From the NCBI RefSeq assembly GCF_004364245.1, contig NZ_SOAV01000005.1, positions 372,001-436,000 on the forward strand: DNA of 64,000 nucleotides. Reading direction: 5' to 3'. Every line of letters starts with the position of its first letter. Positions within the stretch are counted from its first letter, which is position 1. This stretch comes from Streptomyces sp. BK208 (GTDB lineage Bacteria; Actinomycetota; Actinomycetes; Streptomycetales; Streptomycetaceae). The notes below the pieces were generated by a model. That model was not told where the DNA came from. It saw only the letters and a list, made by a program, of their open reading frames with translations, and did not search any database. A program made the position numbers and the translations under genes. Shown here one piece after another: positions 26,823 to 34,060 of this stretch.

Positions 26823-27506
26823 ATGCCCCGCACCGTGTTCCGCGTGGATGCCGTCCTGGTGCAAGCCGTCATCGCCGGCGCCCTGTCCTTCGCTCACCTG
26901 CACGACCTCGCCGCGGCTGCCGGGCAGGACGGCTGGAAGGCCTGGGCCTACCCGGTCTCCGTCGACCTGCTCCTGGTCGCCGCCTGGCGCCGACTGCGTG
27001 CCGACGGACCGTCTCGGCTGGCCTGGTGCTGGTTCCTGATCGCCCTGATCGCCTCGCTCGGTGCCAACGTCGCCACCGCCGGACTCCTCGACCTGACCAA
27101 CGTCCCGGCCTGGCTGCGCATCCTCGTCGCCGCCTGGCCTGCCCTGGCCTTCATGGGCGGCACCCTCCTCGTCCACTCACCCGCCGACCGCTCCTCGCCC
27201 CCGACGGCACCCGCCGCCTCGGACCCGGAGCCCGTGCCCGAGGCGGAATCTGCCCCGGCCCCCGCTGCTGAACCGACCCCGGAACCGGTCAACTCCGCCG
27301 ACCGCACCCCGGCTCTCCCGCCCGCTGACCCGGCCCCGGTACCGCCGCCGGCCGTCCCGGTCCCGGCCGCGCTGGTCGACCACGCCCGCAAGGTCGCCGC
27401 CGACCACGAGCAGCGCACCGGCGCCCGGATCGACACCGACACCCTTCGCGCACGTCTCGGCGTCCCGCCGTACATGGCCGACGCCATCGCCGTCCAACTC
27501 GCCTGA
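26823..27506 (+). CDS. spdB: DUF2637 spread protein
   Basis: A 227-residue membrane protein of the DUF2637 family, the Spd-type proteins needed for intramycelial spread of Streptomyces plasmids and AICEs. Four hydrophobic segments are visible in the first 120 residues, including AVLVQAVIAGALSFAHL, VSVDLLLVAAWRRLRA and WFLIALIASLGANVATAGL. A Pro/Ala/Glu-rich linker follows, then a short C-terminal helical domain (TRAARLGVPP-like, about residues 185-227) that resembles a winged-helix DNA-binding segment. GGAAGGGAGG precedes ATG 26823. Confidence 0.87.
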   Translation: MPRTVFRVDAVLVQAVIAGALSFAHLHDLAAAAGQDGWKAWAYPVSVDLLLVAAWRRLRADGPSRLAWCWFLIALIASLGANVATAGLLDLTNVPAWLRILVAAWPALAFMGGTLLVHSPADRSSPPTAPAASDPEPVPEAESAPAPAAEPTPEPVNSADRTPALPPADPAPVPPPAVPVPAALVDHARKVAADHEQRTGARIDTDTLRARLGVPPYMADAIAVQLA

Positions 27507-27526
27507 CCCGAGAGGAGATCACCGCC

Positions 27527-27718
27527 ATGCCTGCCCGCGACTTCTTCCACTCCGTGATGCGGATCGGACCGGTGCAGATCGGCACCCACCGCGACCGCCA
27601 CGGCCAGACCAAGCACGCCGCCGTGTGCAGCTCGGACGGCTGCGGCTGGTCCGCCGACTACACCAGCCAGTCCGCCGCCCAGCTCGCCGCCCGCACCCAC
27701 CGCTGCAAGGTCCGCTAG
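27527..27718 (+). CDS. Mobile element transfer protein, small
   Basis: A 63-residue protein of the family annotated as mobile element transfer protein in Streptomyces AICEs. It contains RIGPVQIGTHRDRHGQTKHA and a Cys pair (CSSDGCGWS) plus a final HRCKVR, giving a possible small zinc site. GAGAGGAG precedes ATG 27527. Its stop is followed at once by the Shine-Dalgarno of the next gene. Confidence 0.78.
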   Translation: MPARDFFHSVMRIGPVQIGTHRDRHGQTKHAAVCSSDGCGWSADYTSQSAAQLAARTHRCKVR

Positions 27719-27727
27719 GAGGCCGCC

Positions 27728-27883
27728 ATGGACGTCCCGCTCTGGTTCGCCCTGCTGGTCGTCGGAGTCCTCGGCGTCAAGCTCATCCGCCCGCCCTGGT
27801 GGCTCATCGGCGTGCTCCTGCTCGGCGGGTTCCTCCTCGCCGACAGCGTCCTCGCCCCGGTCATCGACACCGCCCTCAAGTAA
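27728..27883 (+). CDS. Short two-helix membrane protein of the spread region
   Basis: A 51-residue protein, almost entirely hydrophobic: PLWFALLVVGVLGVKLI and WWLIGVLLLGGFLLADSVL form two membrane helices separated by RPPW. TAGGAGG overlaps the preceding stop 6 bases before ATG 27728, and the next gene has its own Shine-Dalgarno 15 bases after the stop, so it is a real member of the operon. Comparable tiny membrane proteins occur among spd genes of other Streptomyces elements. Confidence 0.75.
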   Translation: MDVPLWFALLVVGVLGVKLIRPPWWLIGVLLLGGFLLADSVLAPVIDTALK

Positions 27884-27903
27884 CCCAGGAAGGAGCAACG
27901 TTC

Positions 27904-28221
27904 ATGTTCCGGCCCAAGCTCCCGACCATGCCCCAGCCCACCGGCATCGTCACCCCGCCCACCGTCATCGAACCGACCACGATCACGCCCGGCACCCCGA
28001 CCGCACCGCAAGCCCCGACCGCCCCCGCTCCGTCCCGACCCACGATCCAGGTCAAGCCCGGCACCGCCCTCGCTCTCGTCGGCGGCGGTACCGCCGTGGT
28101 CCTCGTAGTCGGCGCGGTCCTGGTCTCCATGCTCCTGGCGGTCGCCATCACCGGCGTCTCCGTCGCCCTGGTCGCCGTCGTCCTGCGCCTGCTCGTCAAC
28201 GACATGCACAAGGGACGGTGA
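27904..28221 (+). CDS. spdD: SpdD-type spread protein
   Basis: A 105-residue protein with a Pro/Thr-rich N-terminal half (about 55 residues) and two C-terminal membrane helices: ALALVGGGTAVVLVVGAVLV and LAVAITGVSVALVAVVLRLL. This layout matches proteins called SpdD in Streptomyces elements, which help move the element through the mycelium after entry. GGAAGGAG precedes ATG 27904. The stop is 4 bases before the GGDEF gene start. Confidence 0.82.
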   Translation: MFRPKLPTMPQPTGIVTPPTVIEPTTITPGTPTAPQAPTAPAPSRPTIQVKPGTALALVGGGTAVVLVVGAVLVSMLLAVAITGVSVALVAVVLRLLVNDMHKGR

Positions 28222-28225
28222 ACCC

Positions 28226-28771
28226 GTGGAGACCGTGATCGCCGCCGCCTTACCGGCCCTCGGCTGGGCCCTGCACGGCAGTCTTCTTCTGCGCCGCCTG
28301 TCCACCGCCCGCCGCGACCCGCTCACCGGCCTGCACACCCGGGCCGGCTTCACCACTCGCGCCGAACACCTGCTCGCCAGGAACCCGGCCGCGCTCGTCG
28401 TCCTGATCGACCTCGACGATTTCAAGGCCATCAACGACACGCACGGACACGCCGCCGGTGACGCCGTCCTCACCGCGACCGCCCGCCGACTGCGTGACTG
28501 GTGCGCCGGCCACGGCATCGCCGCCCGCCTCGGTGGAGACGAATTCGCCGCCATCGTCACCGACTCCGCCCGCACCCCCGGAACGACCGCGCTGCAAGCC
28601 ACCCTCGGCCGGCCGGTCGCCTTCGACGGTCACCTTTTGCCGGTCTCCGCTTCGGTCGGTCTCTGCCACCGCGCCGACCTGCCGGTCCCCGCCCTCACCG
28701 ACGCGCTGTCCGCGGCCGACGCCGGCATGTACGCGGCCAAGGGCCACGGAAGGCGCAACGTCCACAACTGA
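28226..28771 (+). CDS. GGDEF-domain protein, probable diguanylate cyclase
   Basis: A 181-residue protein with one short N-terminal hydrophobic segment (AAALPALGWALHGSLLL) and a complete GGDEF domain: RDPLTGLHTRAGF at the start, VVLIDLDDFKAINDTHGHAA (metal and substrate site) and GGDEF at 103-107, ending AADAGMYAAKGHGRRNV. All catalytic residues are present, so synthesis of cyclic di-GMP is predicted. The RxxD inhibitory site usually five residues before GGDEF is absent. In Streptomyces cyclic di-GMP binds BldD and holds back sporulation, so the element may influence host development. GTG 28226 is the only plausible start. Confidence 0.88.
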   Translation: METVIAAALPALGWALHGSLLLRRLSTARRDPLTGLHTRAGFTTRAEHLLARNPAALVVLIDLDDFKAINDTHGHAAGDAVLTATARRLRDWCAGHGIAARLGGDEFAAIVTDSARTPGTTALQATLGRPVAFDGHLLPVSASVGLCHRADLPVPALTDALSAADAGMYAAKGHGRRNVHN

Positions 28772-28864
28772 ACGGCCCCCGGAGCGGCCTCGGTCGCCAA
28801 ACTTCCGCCGCTCCGGGCGCCTACACCCATCCAGATCCAACGGACCCGAAAGGCAAGCCCCATC

Positions 28865-29047
28865 ATGCCCCAGCACGCCCAGAACAAGCGCGTCTGCCGC
28901 GACTGCGACGGCTTCGCCACCGTCGCCATCACCACCGGCACCCGCCACCCCGACGGCACCCGCGCCACCCTCCGCGTCACCTGCTCGACCTGCAAGGGCA
29001 CCGGCCACACGGTCCCCGTCGCCTCCCTCACTCGCGCGGGGAGGTGA
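28865..29047 (+). CDS. Second small DnaJ-like zinc-motif protein
   Basis: A 60-residue protein with CRDCDGFA and CSTCKGTGHT, the same two-motif plan as the protein at 26607 with a Thr/Arg-rich middle. Despite the shared plan the sequences between the motifs differ, which indicates old duplication or independent recruitment. CGAAAGG lies 12 bases before ATG 28865. The stop overlaps the region of the Shine-Dalgarno of the next small gene. Confidence 0.7.
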   Translation: MPQHAQNKRVCRDCDGFATVAITTGTRHPDGTRATLRVTCSTCKGTGHTVPVASLTRAGR

Positions 29048-29052
29048 CCGCC

Positions 29053-29244
29053 GTGGGAGACCTCACCCCGACGCAGGCCAGTCCCGGCTTGCACATCAGC
29101 AAGCCCTCCCCGGACGCTCCCGCCACCGGCTCCGCCGTCTGCCACTGCGGCGCCTCCGCCTCCGCCACCGGTGACGCACAGGTGCAGGGACTCGTGCAGG
29201 GCTGGGAGGCTAACCACGGCGCCGCCCACCGAGGGGGCAAGTGA
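29053..29244 (+). CDS. Small hypothetical protein before the methylase
   Basis: A 63-residue protein (GDLTPTQASPGLHISKPSPD at the start) with CHCG in the middle and a GLVQGWEANHGAAHRGG tail. It has no recognised domain. GTG 29053 is supported by GGGGAGG about 8 bases upstream; GTG 29044, overlapping the previous stop, is an alternative. The stop overlaps the methylase start region, so it is part of the operon. Confidence 0.6.
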   Translation: MGDLTPTQASPGLHISKPSPDAPATGSAVCHCGASASATGDAQVQGLVQGWEANHGAAHRGGK

Positions 29245-29939
29245 TGACCGCCCTGCCTCGGGTCCTGGACCTGTTCTCCTGCGCCGGCGGGGCCGCCATG
29301 GGCTACCACCGTGCCGGGTTCCTGGTCGACGGCTGCGACATCGCCGACCGCCCCCGCTACCCCTTCGCCTACCACCAGGGCGACGCCCTCGACTACCTCG
29401 CCCACCTGATCACCACCGGCGACATCGAGCGGTACACCCTCGTCCACGCCTCCCCGCCCTGCCAGGCCGGCTGCGCCCTCACCGTGGGCACCAACCGGTC
29501 CCAGGGCTGGGGCGGCACCCACGTCGACCTCGTGGCGCCGACCCGGGCTCTCCTCGACGCCGCGGGCCTGCCGTACGTGATGGAGCAGCCCAACGGCCGT
29601 GCGGAGATCCGCAAAGACCTGTCCCTGTGCGGCGAGATGTTCGGCCTCGGCGTGCTGCGTCACCGCAACTTCGAACTCGGCCGCTGGGCCACCGCACAGC
29701 CGGTTCACCCCCGACACCGGGGCTACGTGCGCGGCCACCGCCACGGCGTCCACCGAACCGGCCCCTACGTCGCCGCGTACGGCAACGGCGGCGGCAAGGC
29801 CACCGTCCCGGAGATGCAAACCGCCATGGGCATCACCTGGACCGACGTCCGCGAAGAACTCACCGAAGCGATCCCGCCCGCCTACACCGAGTGGATCGGG
29901 CACGCCTTCCTGACCGCCCGACAGGAGGTCTTCGCGTGA
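29241..29939 (+). CDS. Orphan cytosine-C5-type DNA methyltransferase
   Basis: A 232-residue protein with the fold of C5-cytosine methylases: motif I VLDLFSCAGGAAMGYHRAGF, catalytic motif IV ASPPCQAG with its Pro-Cys, and a motif VI-like YVMEQPNGR (usually ENV). The target-recognition region is short and the total length is small, as in orphan phage and element methylases. No restriction partner is nearby. It may shield the element from host restriction after transfer. Starts GTG 29241 and ATG 29244 are in frame; GAGGGGG lies just upstream. The stop overlaps the replication gene start by GTGA. Confidence 0.85.
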   Translation: MMTALPRVLDLFSCAGGAAMGYHRAGFLVDGCDIADRPRYPFAYHQGDALDYLAHLITTGDIERYTLVHASPPCQAGCALTVGTNRSQGWGGTHVDLVAPTRALLDAAGLPYVMEQPNGRAEIRKDLSLCGEMFGLGVLRHRNFELGRWATAQPVHPRHRGYVRGHRHGVHRTGPYVAAYGNGGGKATVPEMQTAMGITWTDVREELTEAIPPAYTEWIGHAFLTARQEVFA

Positions 29940-31312
29940 CCGACTCCGCCACCCTGGCGGGCCTGGACCCGATCACCCTCGGCGATCTGCTGCGGGTGGC
30001 CGGGTCCCCCGGCTTCGATCGCTGGCAAGACCAGATCAAGCGCACCGGCGGCTGCTCCGACCCGATCCACCTGACCGGATGGACGATCCACAAGGACAAG
30101 ACCACCGGCGAGACTCTGCACCACTACACCACCGCCGACGAGCCCGGCGGACGGCTGCGCCTCGCCTGCGGCAACCGCCGGGCCTCCCGCTGCCCCTCCT
30201 GCGCCTGGACCTACGCGGGCGACACCTACCACCTCATCCGCGCGGGCCTAGCTGGTGACGACCGCCGCGACATTCCCGCCACCGTCCGGGATCACCCGCG
30301 CGTGTTCGCCACCTTCACCGCCCCCTCCTTCGGCCCGGTCCACAACCGACCCGGCACCCGGCCCTGCCGCTGCGGCACCCGGCACGCCGAGGACGCCCCC
30401 GAGCTGGGCACCGCCCTCGACCCGACCACGTACGACTACGCGGGCGCCGTGCTGTTCAACAATCACGCCGGGCAGCTCTGGCAGCGTTTCACCAACCGCC
30501 TGCGCCGCGAGATCGCCGCCCGCGCCGGCGTCACCCAACGCGAGCTGAAGGAATGCGCCCGACTGTCGTACGGCAAGGTCGCCGAGTTCCAGAAGCGCGG
30601 TGCCGTGCACTTCCACGCCGTGATCCGCATCGACGGACCCGACGGCCCCGACACCCCACCACCGTCCTGGGCCACGGTCGACCTTCTCTCCGACGCGATC
30701 CGCGCCGCCGCCGCACACTCCTACACGTCCGTCTCGGTCCCGGCCGCCGCCGACCAACCCGCCCGCACCTTCCGGTGGGGCACACAGCTCGACGTGCGGC
30801 CGGTGAAGGCGTTCGGGGACGGTTCCGACATCACCGAACAGGCCGTCGCCTCCTACGTCGCGAAGTACGCCACCAAAGCGGCTGAGAACACCGGCACCCT
30901 GGACCGCCGGGTGGGGGAGCTGTCCGAACTGGACCGCCACGGCGTCCCCGACCACGCTCGCCGCCTCATCGCCGCGTGCAAGCAGCTCGATCCGCTCTAC
31001 CCCGACCGGCGCCTGTGGGCCTGGGCTCACATGCTCGGTTTCCGCGGCCACTTCTCCAGCAAGAGCCGCCGCTACTCGACCACCCTCGGCGTCCTCCGCC
31101 AAGCCCGCGCCGACTACCGCGCCACCCAGGAGCACGCCGCCCTCGCCCTGGATGACCGCGAGCCGGACACCGTCCTCGTCCTCGCCGATTGGCAGTACGC
31201 CGGCCACGGCCACACCCCCGGTGAATCCGTCCTCGCCGCCACCATCGCCCGAGATCTCCAGCTCAACCGCCAAATCGCCCGCGAAGAACTCGCAGCCCTG
31301 GAAGGAGCCTGA
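29936..31312 (+). CDS. repSA: RepSA-type rolling-circle replication initiator
   Basis: A 458-residue replication initiator of the RepSA family, which nicks the element's double-strand origin after excision and starts rolling-circle replication. The HUH metal motif is VHFHAVIRID (His225, His227), and the candidate nucleophile lies in SYVAKYATKAAE. A Cys cluster (CGNRRASRCPSC) near residue 85 and CRCGTRH suggest zinc binding. GTG 29936 overlaps the methylase stop. On pSAM2 the replication origin lies inside the corresponding gene, so it may be here too. Confidence 0.93.
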   Translation: MTDSATLAGLDPITLGDLLRVAGSPGFDRWQDQIKRTGGCSDPIHLTGWTIHKDKTTGETLHHYTTADEPGGRLRLACGNRRASRCPSCAWTYAGDTYHLIRAGLAGDDRRDIPATVRDHPRVFATFTAPSFGPVHNRPGTRPCRCGTRHAEDAPELGTALDPTTYDYAGAVLFNNHAGQLWQRFTNRLRREIAARAGVTQRELKECARLSYGKVAEFQKRGAVHFHAVIRIDGPDGPDTPPPSWATVDLLSDAIRAAAAHSYTSVSVPAAADQPARTFRWGTQLDVRPVKAFGDGSDITEQAVASYVAKYATKAAENTGTLDRRVGELSELDRHGVPDHARRLIAACKQLDPLYPDRRLWAWAHMLGFRGHFSSKSRRYSTTLGVLRQARADYRATQEHAALALDDREPDTVLVLADWQYAGHGHTPGESVLAATIARDLQLNRQIAREELAALEGA

Positions 31313-31313
31313 C

Positions 31314-31499
31314 GTGAAAGACGAGCTGATGACCGTTCCGCAGATTCTTGACGAACTCGGGGGAGTCTCCCGGCGGACGTTCTACCGATGGCGTGAGCTC
31401 GGGCAGGGGCCGTCTGCATTCAAGCTGCCCAATGGGGAATTGCGAGTGTGGCGGAGCGACTTCCGGACCTGGCTGCGGCAGCTGGAGACCGCCGCGTGA
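31314..31499 (+). CDS. xis: Excisionase (Xis), MerR-like helix-turn-helix
   Basis: A 61-residue winged helix-turn-helix of the excisionase type: TVPQILDELGGVSRRTFYRW (recognition region) and GELRVWRSDFRTWLRQL. It should bend DNA at the attachment sites and steer the integrase to excision. GAAGGAG lies 6 bases before GTG 31314, directly after the replication gene stop. Its own stop overlaps the integrase start by GTGA, as on pSAM2-like elements. Confidence 0.88.
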   Translation: MKDELMTVPQILDELGGVSRRTFYRWRELGQGPSAFKLPNGELRVWRSDFRTWLRQLETAA

Positions 31500-32869
31500 A
31501 GTCTCTCGACGTAAAGGTCTGGAGCGTCCGTAAGCGGGACACAAAGACGCCGTCCTACGGAGTGCGCTGGTCAGTGGCTGGCAACGTGTTCTCGGAGTCT
31601 TTCCGTACGAAGGCGCTCGCAGACCACTATCGAGCCAAGCTCATGCGTGCGATGCGTGATGGCGAGGAGTTCGACACGGGGTCCGGCCTCCCGGCGTCGA
31701 TGAAAGAGACGAAGTCGGCCGTGTCTTGGTACGGTTTCGCACTTCGGTACCTCGCCATGAAGTGGCCGCATGCCGCCCCCAACACGCGCGACGGCATCAA
31801 CGAATCGCTCACCAGTGTGACCATGCAGCTTCTCGGTGAGCGCCCTGGTAGGCCGTCCGACGAGACGATCCGCAGAGCACTCCGCAACTGGGCTTTCGTG
31901 CTGCCGGCGCCGAACGATCGCGAAGTCCCGGACGACGTGCGGAACGTTCTCCATTGGGTGTCCAAAGCGTCTCGGCCGCTCACTGATCTCGCCGAACCCG
32001 CCACGGCTCGCGCAGTGCTCGACGCGCTGAAACTCAAGCTCGATGGAACAGCCGCAGCGGCGGAAACTGTGCGACGCAAGCGCCGGACCCTCGTCAATGC
32101 TGCGAACTACGCAGTCGACCTGGGGGAGCTGCGGGAGAACCCGATCACGGCCGTTCGCTGGCAGAAACCGAAGGTATCCAACCAGGTCGATCCGCGGGTG
32201 GTCGCCAATCCGGAGCAGGCGCGGAACCTCCTGGCGGCCGTCTCTTACGTCGGTGGGTACCGGCGTGCTCGTGGTCGTCGGCTCGTGGGTCTGTTCGCCG
32301 CCATGTACTTCGGTGGTCTCCGCCCGGCGGAAGCGGTCGGCCTCGTCGAGACTGATCTGAAGCTCCCCGAACACGGCTGGGGTTCGGCACTGCTCCACCG
32401 GACCCGCCCGTCCGCCGGCAAGCAGTGGACCGACTCGGGGGAGACCCACGACGACCGCGGGCTGAAGAATCGACCCGCCGAGGATGTTCGGCGGGTACCC
32501 GTCCCGCCGCACCTCGTCGCTGTGCTCCGCGAGCACCTGGTGACCTTCGGCACCGCGGACGACGGGCGACTGTTCTTCAGCGAGAAGGGCGCGGTCGTCC
32601 CGTCCTCGACCTACTACCGCGTGTGGCAGGAGGCTCGGCTCCTTGCGCTTCCGCCGACCGTTGCGGCCTCTCCGCTCGCGAGTCGGCCGTACGACCTTCG
32701 GCACTCGGCGCTGTCCACGTGGCTCAACGCGGGCGTCGACCCGACCGAGGTGGCCGAGCGGGCCGGCAACAGCGTTGAGGTCCTGCTGACCCGCTATGCG
32801 AAGTGCCTCGACGGACGGCAGGACGTCGCCAACCGGCGCATTGAGGATCTGCTCCGCGAGTACGACTGA
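31496..32869 (+). CDS. int: Tyrosine recombinase, AICE integrase
   Basis: A 457-residue site-specific recombinase that integrates the element into and excises it from tRNA-Arg. Catalytic residues are visible: Arg276 in FGGLRPAEAVGL, Arg402 and His403 in PYDLRHSALSTWL, and nucleophile Tyr434 in LLTRYAKCLDG. The N-terminal domain (DVKVWSVRKRDTKTPSYGV) is the arm-binding type. GTG 31496 overlaps the Xis stop. The gene ends 125 bases before the right attachment repeat and is followed by a strong hairpin, the usual layout at the int-att end of AICEs. Confidence 0.95.
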   Translation: MKSLDVKVWSVRKRDTKTPSYGVRWSVAGNVFSESFRTKALADHYRAKLMRAMRDGEEFDTGSGLPASMKETKSAVSWYGFALRYLAMKWPHAAPNTRDGINESLTSVTMQLLGERPGRPSDETIRRALRNWAFVLPAPNDREVPDDVRNVLHWVSKASRPLTDLAEPATARAVLDALKLKLDGTAAAAETVRRKRRTLVNAANYAVDLGELRENPITAVRWQKPKVSNQVDPRVVANPEQARNLLAAVSYVGGYRRARGRRLVGLFAAMYFGGLRPAEAVGLVETDLKLPEHGWGSALLHRTRPSAGKQWTDSGETHDDRGLKNRPAEDVRRVPVPPHLVAVLREHLVTFGTADDGRLFFSEKGAVVPSSTYYRVWQEARLLALPPTVAASPLASRPYDLRHSALSTWLNAGVDPTEVAERAGNSVEVLLTRYAKCLDGRQDVANRRIEDLLREYD

Positions 32870-32887
32870 CACCACGCAATCGCGCCC

Positions 32888-32917
32888 GAGGCCCCTGGCA
32901 TCCTGTCCAGGGGCCTC
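32888..32917 (+). terminator. Terminator after int
   Basis: A perfect 11-bp stem GAGGCCCCTGG with CCAGGGGCCTC around an 8-base loop, followed by TCGTCGTTTTCG. It closes the repSA-xis-int transcript just before the attachment site. Confidence 0.85.
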
Positions 32918-32992
32918 GTCGTTTTCGATGGCTCACCTGGGACAACGCTTCAAGATCCCGTCCACGCCTCGTCCACAGACGCCGACATACGC

Positions 32993-33125
32993 CCGCTCCG
33001 AGCGGCATACGGCTGCACAAACGCGAAGACCCCGGCCTCAGCGTCTCCGCTGGTGACGGGGTCTTTGGGCACCTCATGCAGGGTGCCCCCGGCAGGATTC
33101 GAACCTGCGCACACGGCTCCGGAGG
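32993..33125. repeat. attR, right attachment repeat
   Basis: The near-identical partner of 17429-17561. It includes the tRNA-Arg 3' part (33084-33125) and the tRNA terminator hairpin. Beyond 33125 the sequence continues as the 5' half of the tRNA and then chromosome. The element thus supplies the tRNA 3' end and keeps the gene intact. Confidence 0.92.
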
Positions 33126-33155
33126 CCGTTGCTCTATCCCCTGAGCTACGGGGGC
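33084..33155 (-). tRNA. tRNA-Arg (anticodon CCG)
   Basis: A 72-base cloverleaf on the minus strand: 7-bp acceptor stem GCCCCCG with CGGGGGC, D stem GCTC/GAGC, anticodon stem ACGGC/GCCGT with loop CTCCGGA (anticodon CCG, reads CGG), T stem GCAGG/CCTGC with loop TTCGAAT, discriminator A. CCA is not encoded. The 3' half overlaps the element attachment site. Confidence 0.95.
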
Positions 33156-33380
33156 GTGTCCGTCGCGGGCGATGTTGCTCGCGGCGACGGGTAGAACACT
33201 ACCAGCTCGTCCGGGGTGGTCATGAACGGGTTTTCGCGGGTCGTCGGGGTGGCCACTGCGAGGGCGTCGTCCCCGTGCGAGGCGAGCCGTGAGGGCGCCC
33301 CCGCGAGGGGTGGAACGCGAGGGCGTCCCCCGCAGGGGGTGGAAGTGGGGAAAACCCGGACGCGGTGGCGGGCGCGGACC

Positions 33381-33392
33381 TACTCTCGGGTT
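33381..33392 (+). promoter_or_regulatory. Probable leaderless promoter of the response regulator
   Basis: TACTCT at 33381-33386 is a good -10 hexamer, and the GTG start at 33393 lies 6 bases after it, so transcription should begin at the start codon. No Shine-Dalgarno is present. Confidence 0.45.
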
Positions 33393-33869
33393 GTGCCTAG
33401 GGCGTCCGGCCGGATTCTTGTTGTGGACGACAACAAGGTCATCCGGCAGCTGATCAGGGTCAACCTCGAGCTGGAGGGCTTCGAGGTCGTGACCGCGGGC
33501 GATGGTGTCGAGTGTCTGGAAGTCGTCCATCAGGTGCGGCCCGACGTCGTGACACTGGACGTGGTGATGCCTCGGCTGGACGGGCTCAGGACCGCTGCCC
33601 GGCTGCGTGCCGATCCGCGTACCCGGGACCTTCCGATCGCGATCGTCAGTGCCTGTACGCAGTACGAGGTCGACGCCGGGTTCGCCGCGGGGGTCGACGC
33701 CTTCCTGGCCAAGCCCTTCGAGCCCGCCGAGCTCGTCCGGCTCGTCCGGCAGTTGGCCGAAGGGGAAAATGGTGAAGTGGGCGGGGCGGCTGCCGCCTCG
33801 TCCCCTGTCTCGTCGGTGCGGGCCGTTCGTGGGCTTGCCGGGGAGAGCGAGACGTCGCCTCAGGCGTGA
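33393..33869 (+). CDS. Receiver-only (CheY-like) response regulator
   Basis: A 158-residue protein with one receiver domain and no DNA-binding domain. The acidic pair is in RILVVDDNKVIRQL, the phosphorylated Asp in VVTLDVVMPRLDG, the Thr/Ser switch in AIVSACTQYE, and the conserved Lys in FLAKPFEPAEL. After about residue 120 the tail is Ala/Ser/Glu-rich and probably disordered. No histidine kinase gene is adjacent, so the partner is unlinked. GTG 33393 is chosen because the domain begins just after it; the longer frame upstream from 33216 has no family sequence. Confidence 0.88.
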   Translation: MPRASGRILVVDDNKVIRQLIRVNLELEGFEVVTAGDGVECLEVVHQVRPDVVTLDVVMPRLDGLRTAARLRADPRTRDLPIAIVSACTQYEVDAGFAAGVDAFLAKPFEPAELVRLVRQLAEGENGEVGGAAAASSPVSSVRAVRGLAGESETSPQA

Positions 33870-34048
33870 GCACCACTCAAGGCTCGGCGCCCGACGACAG
33901 TGTCCAATGCCAGCGCTCAACGTCAGTGCCCAACGTCAGCCTCCAACGCTGAGGGCGGTTCTTCGGGGCCACCGATCCCCCTCCCCCCGCCCCGTCCATA
34001 TCCCGGGACTGCCGGGAATCGGTTCGCGTGCCCACCCCCCTCCTCCCA

Positions 34049-34060
34049 TACGCTTGACCC
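34049..34060 (+). promoter_or_regulatory. Probable leaderless promoter of nrtL
   Basis: TACGCT at 34049-34054 sits 6 bases before GTG 34061, and there is no Shine-Dalgarno. The spacing matches leaderless starts in Streptomyces. Confidence 0.4.

Larger units (their letters stand above)
17429..33125. mobile_element. Actinomycete integrative and conjugative element (AICE) in tRNA-Arg
   Basis: A 15.6-kb element bounded by 133-bp direct repeats differing at 4 positions. It carries the full set of an AICE of the pSAM2/SLP1 type: tyrosine integrase and Xis next to the right repeat, a RepSA-like rolling-circle initiator, an FtsK-type Tra protein, Spd spread proteins, a Nudix protein comparable to Pif of pSAM2, and an HTH regulator. 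S. coelicolor has an AICE reported in the equivalent place. Genes 17.7-22.4 kb are more AT-rich cargo. The replication-transfer-integration block (24.9-32.9 kb) is compact, with overlapping starts and stops and no visible frameshift, so the element looks functional. Confidence 0.93.
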
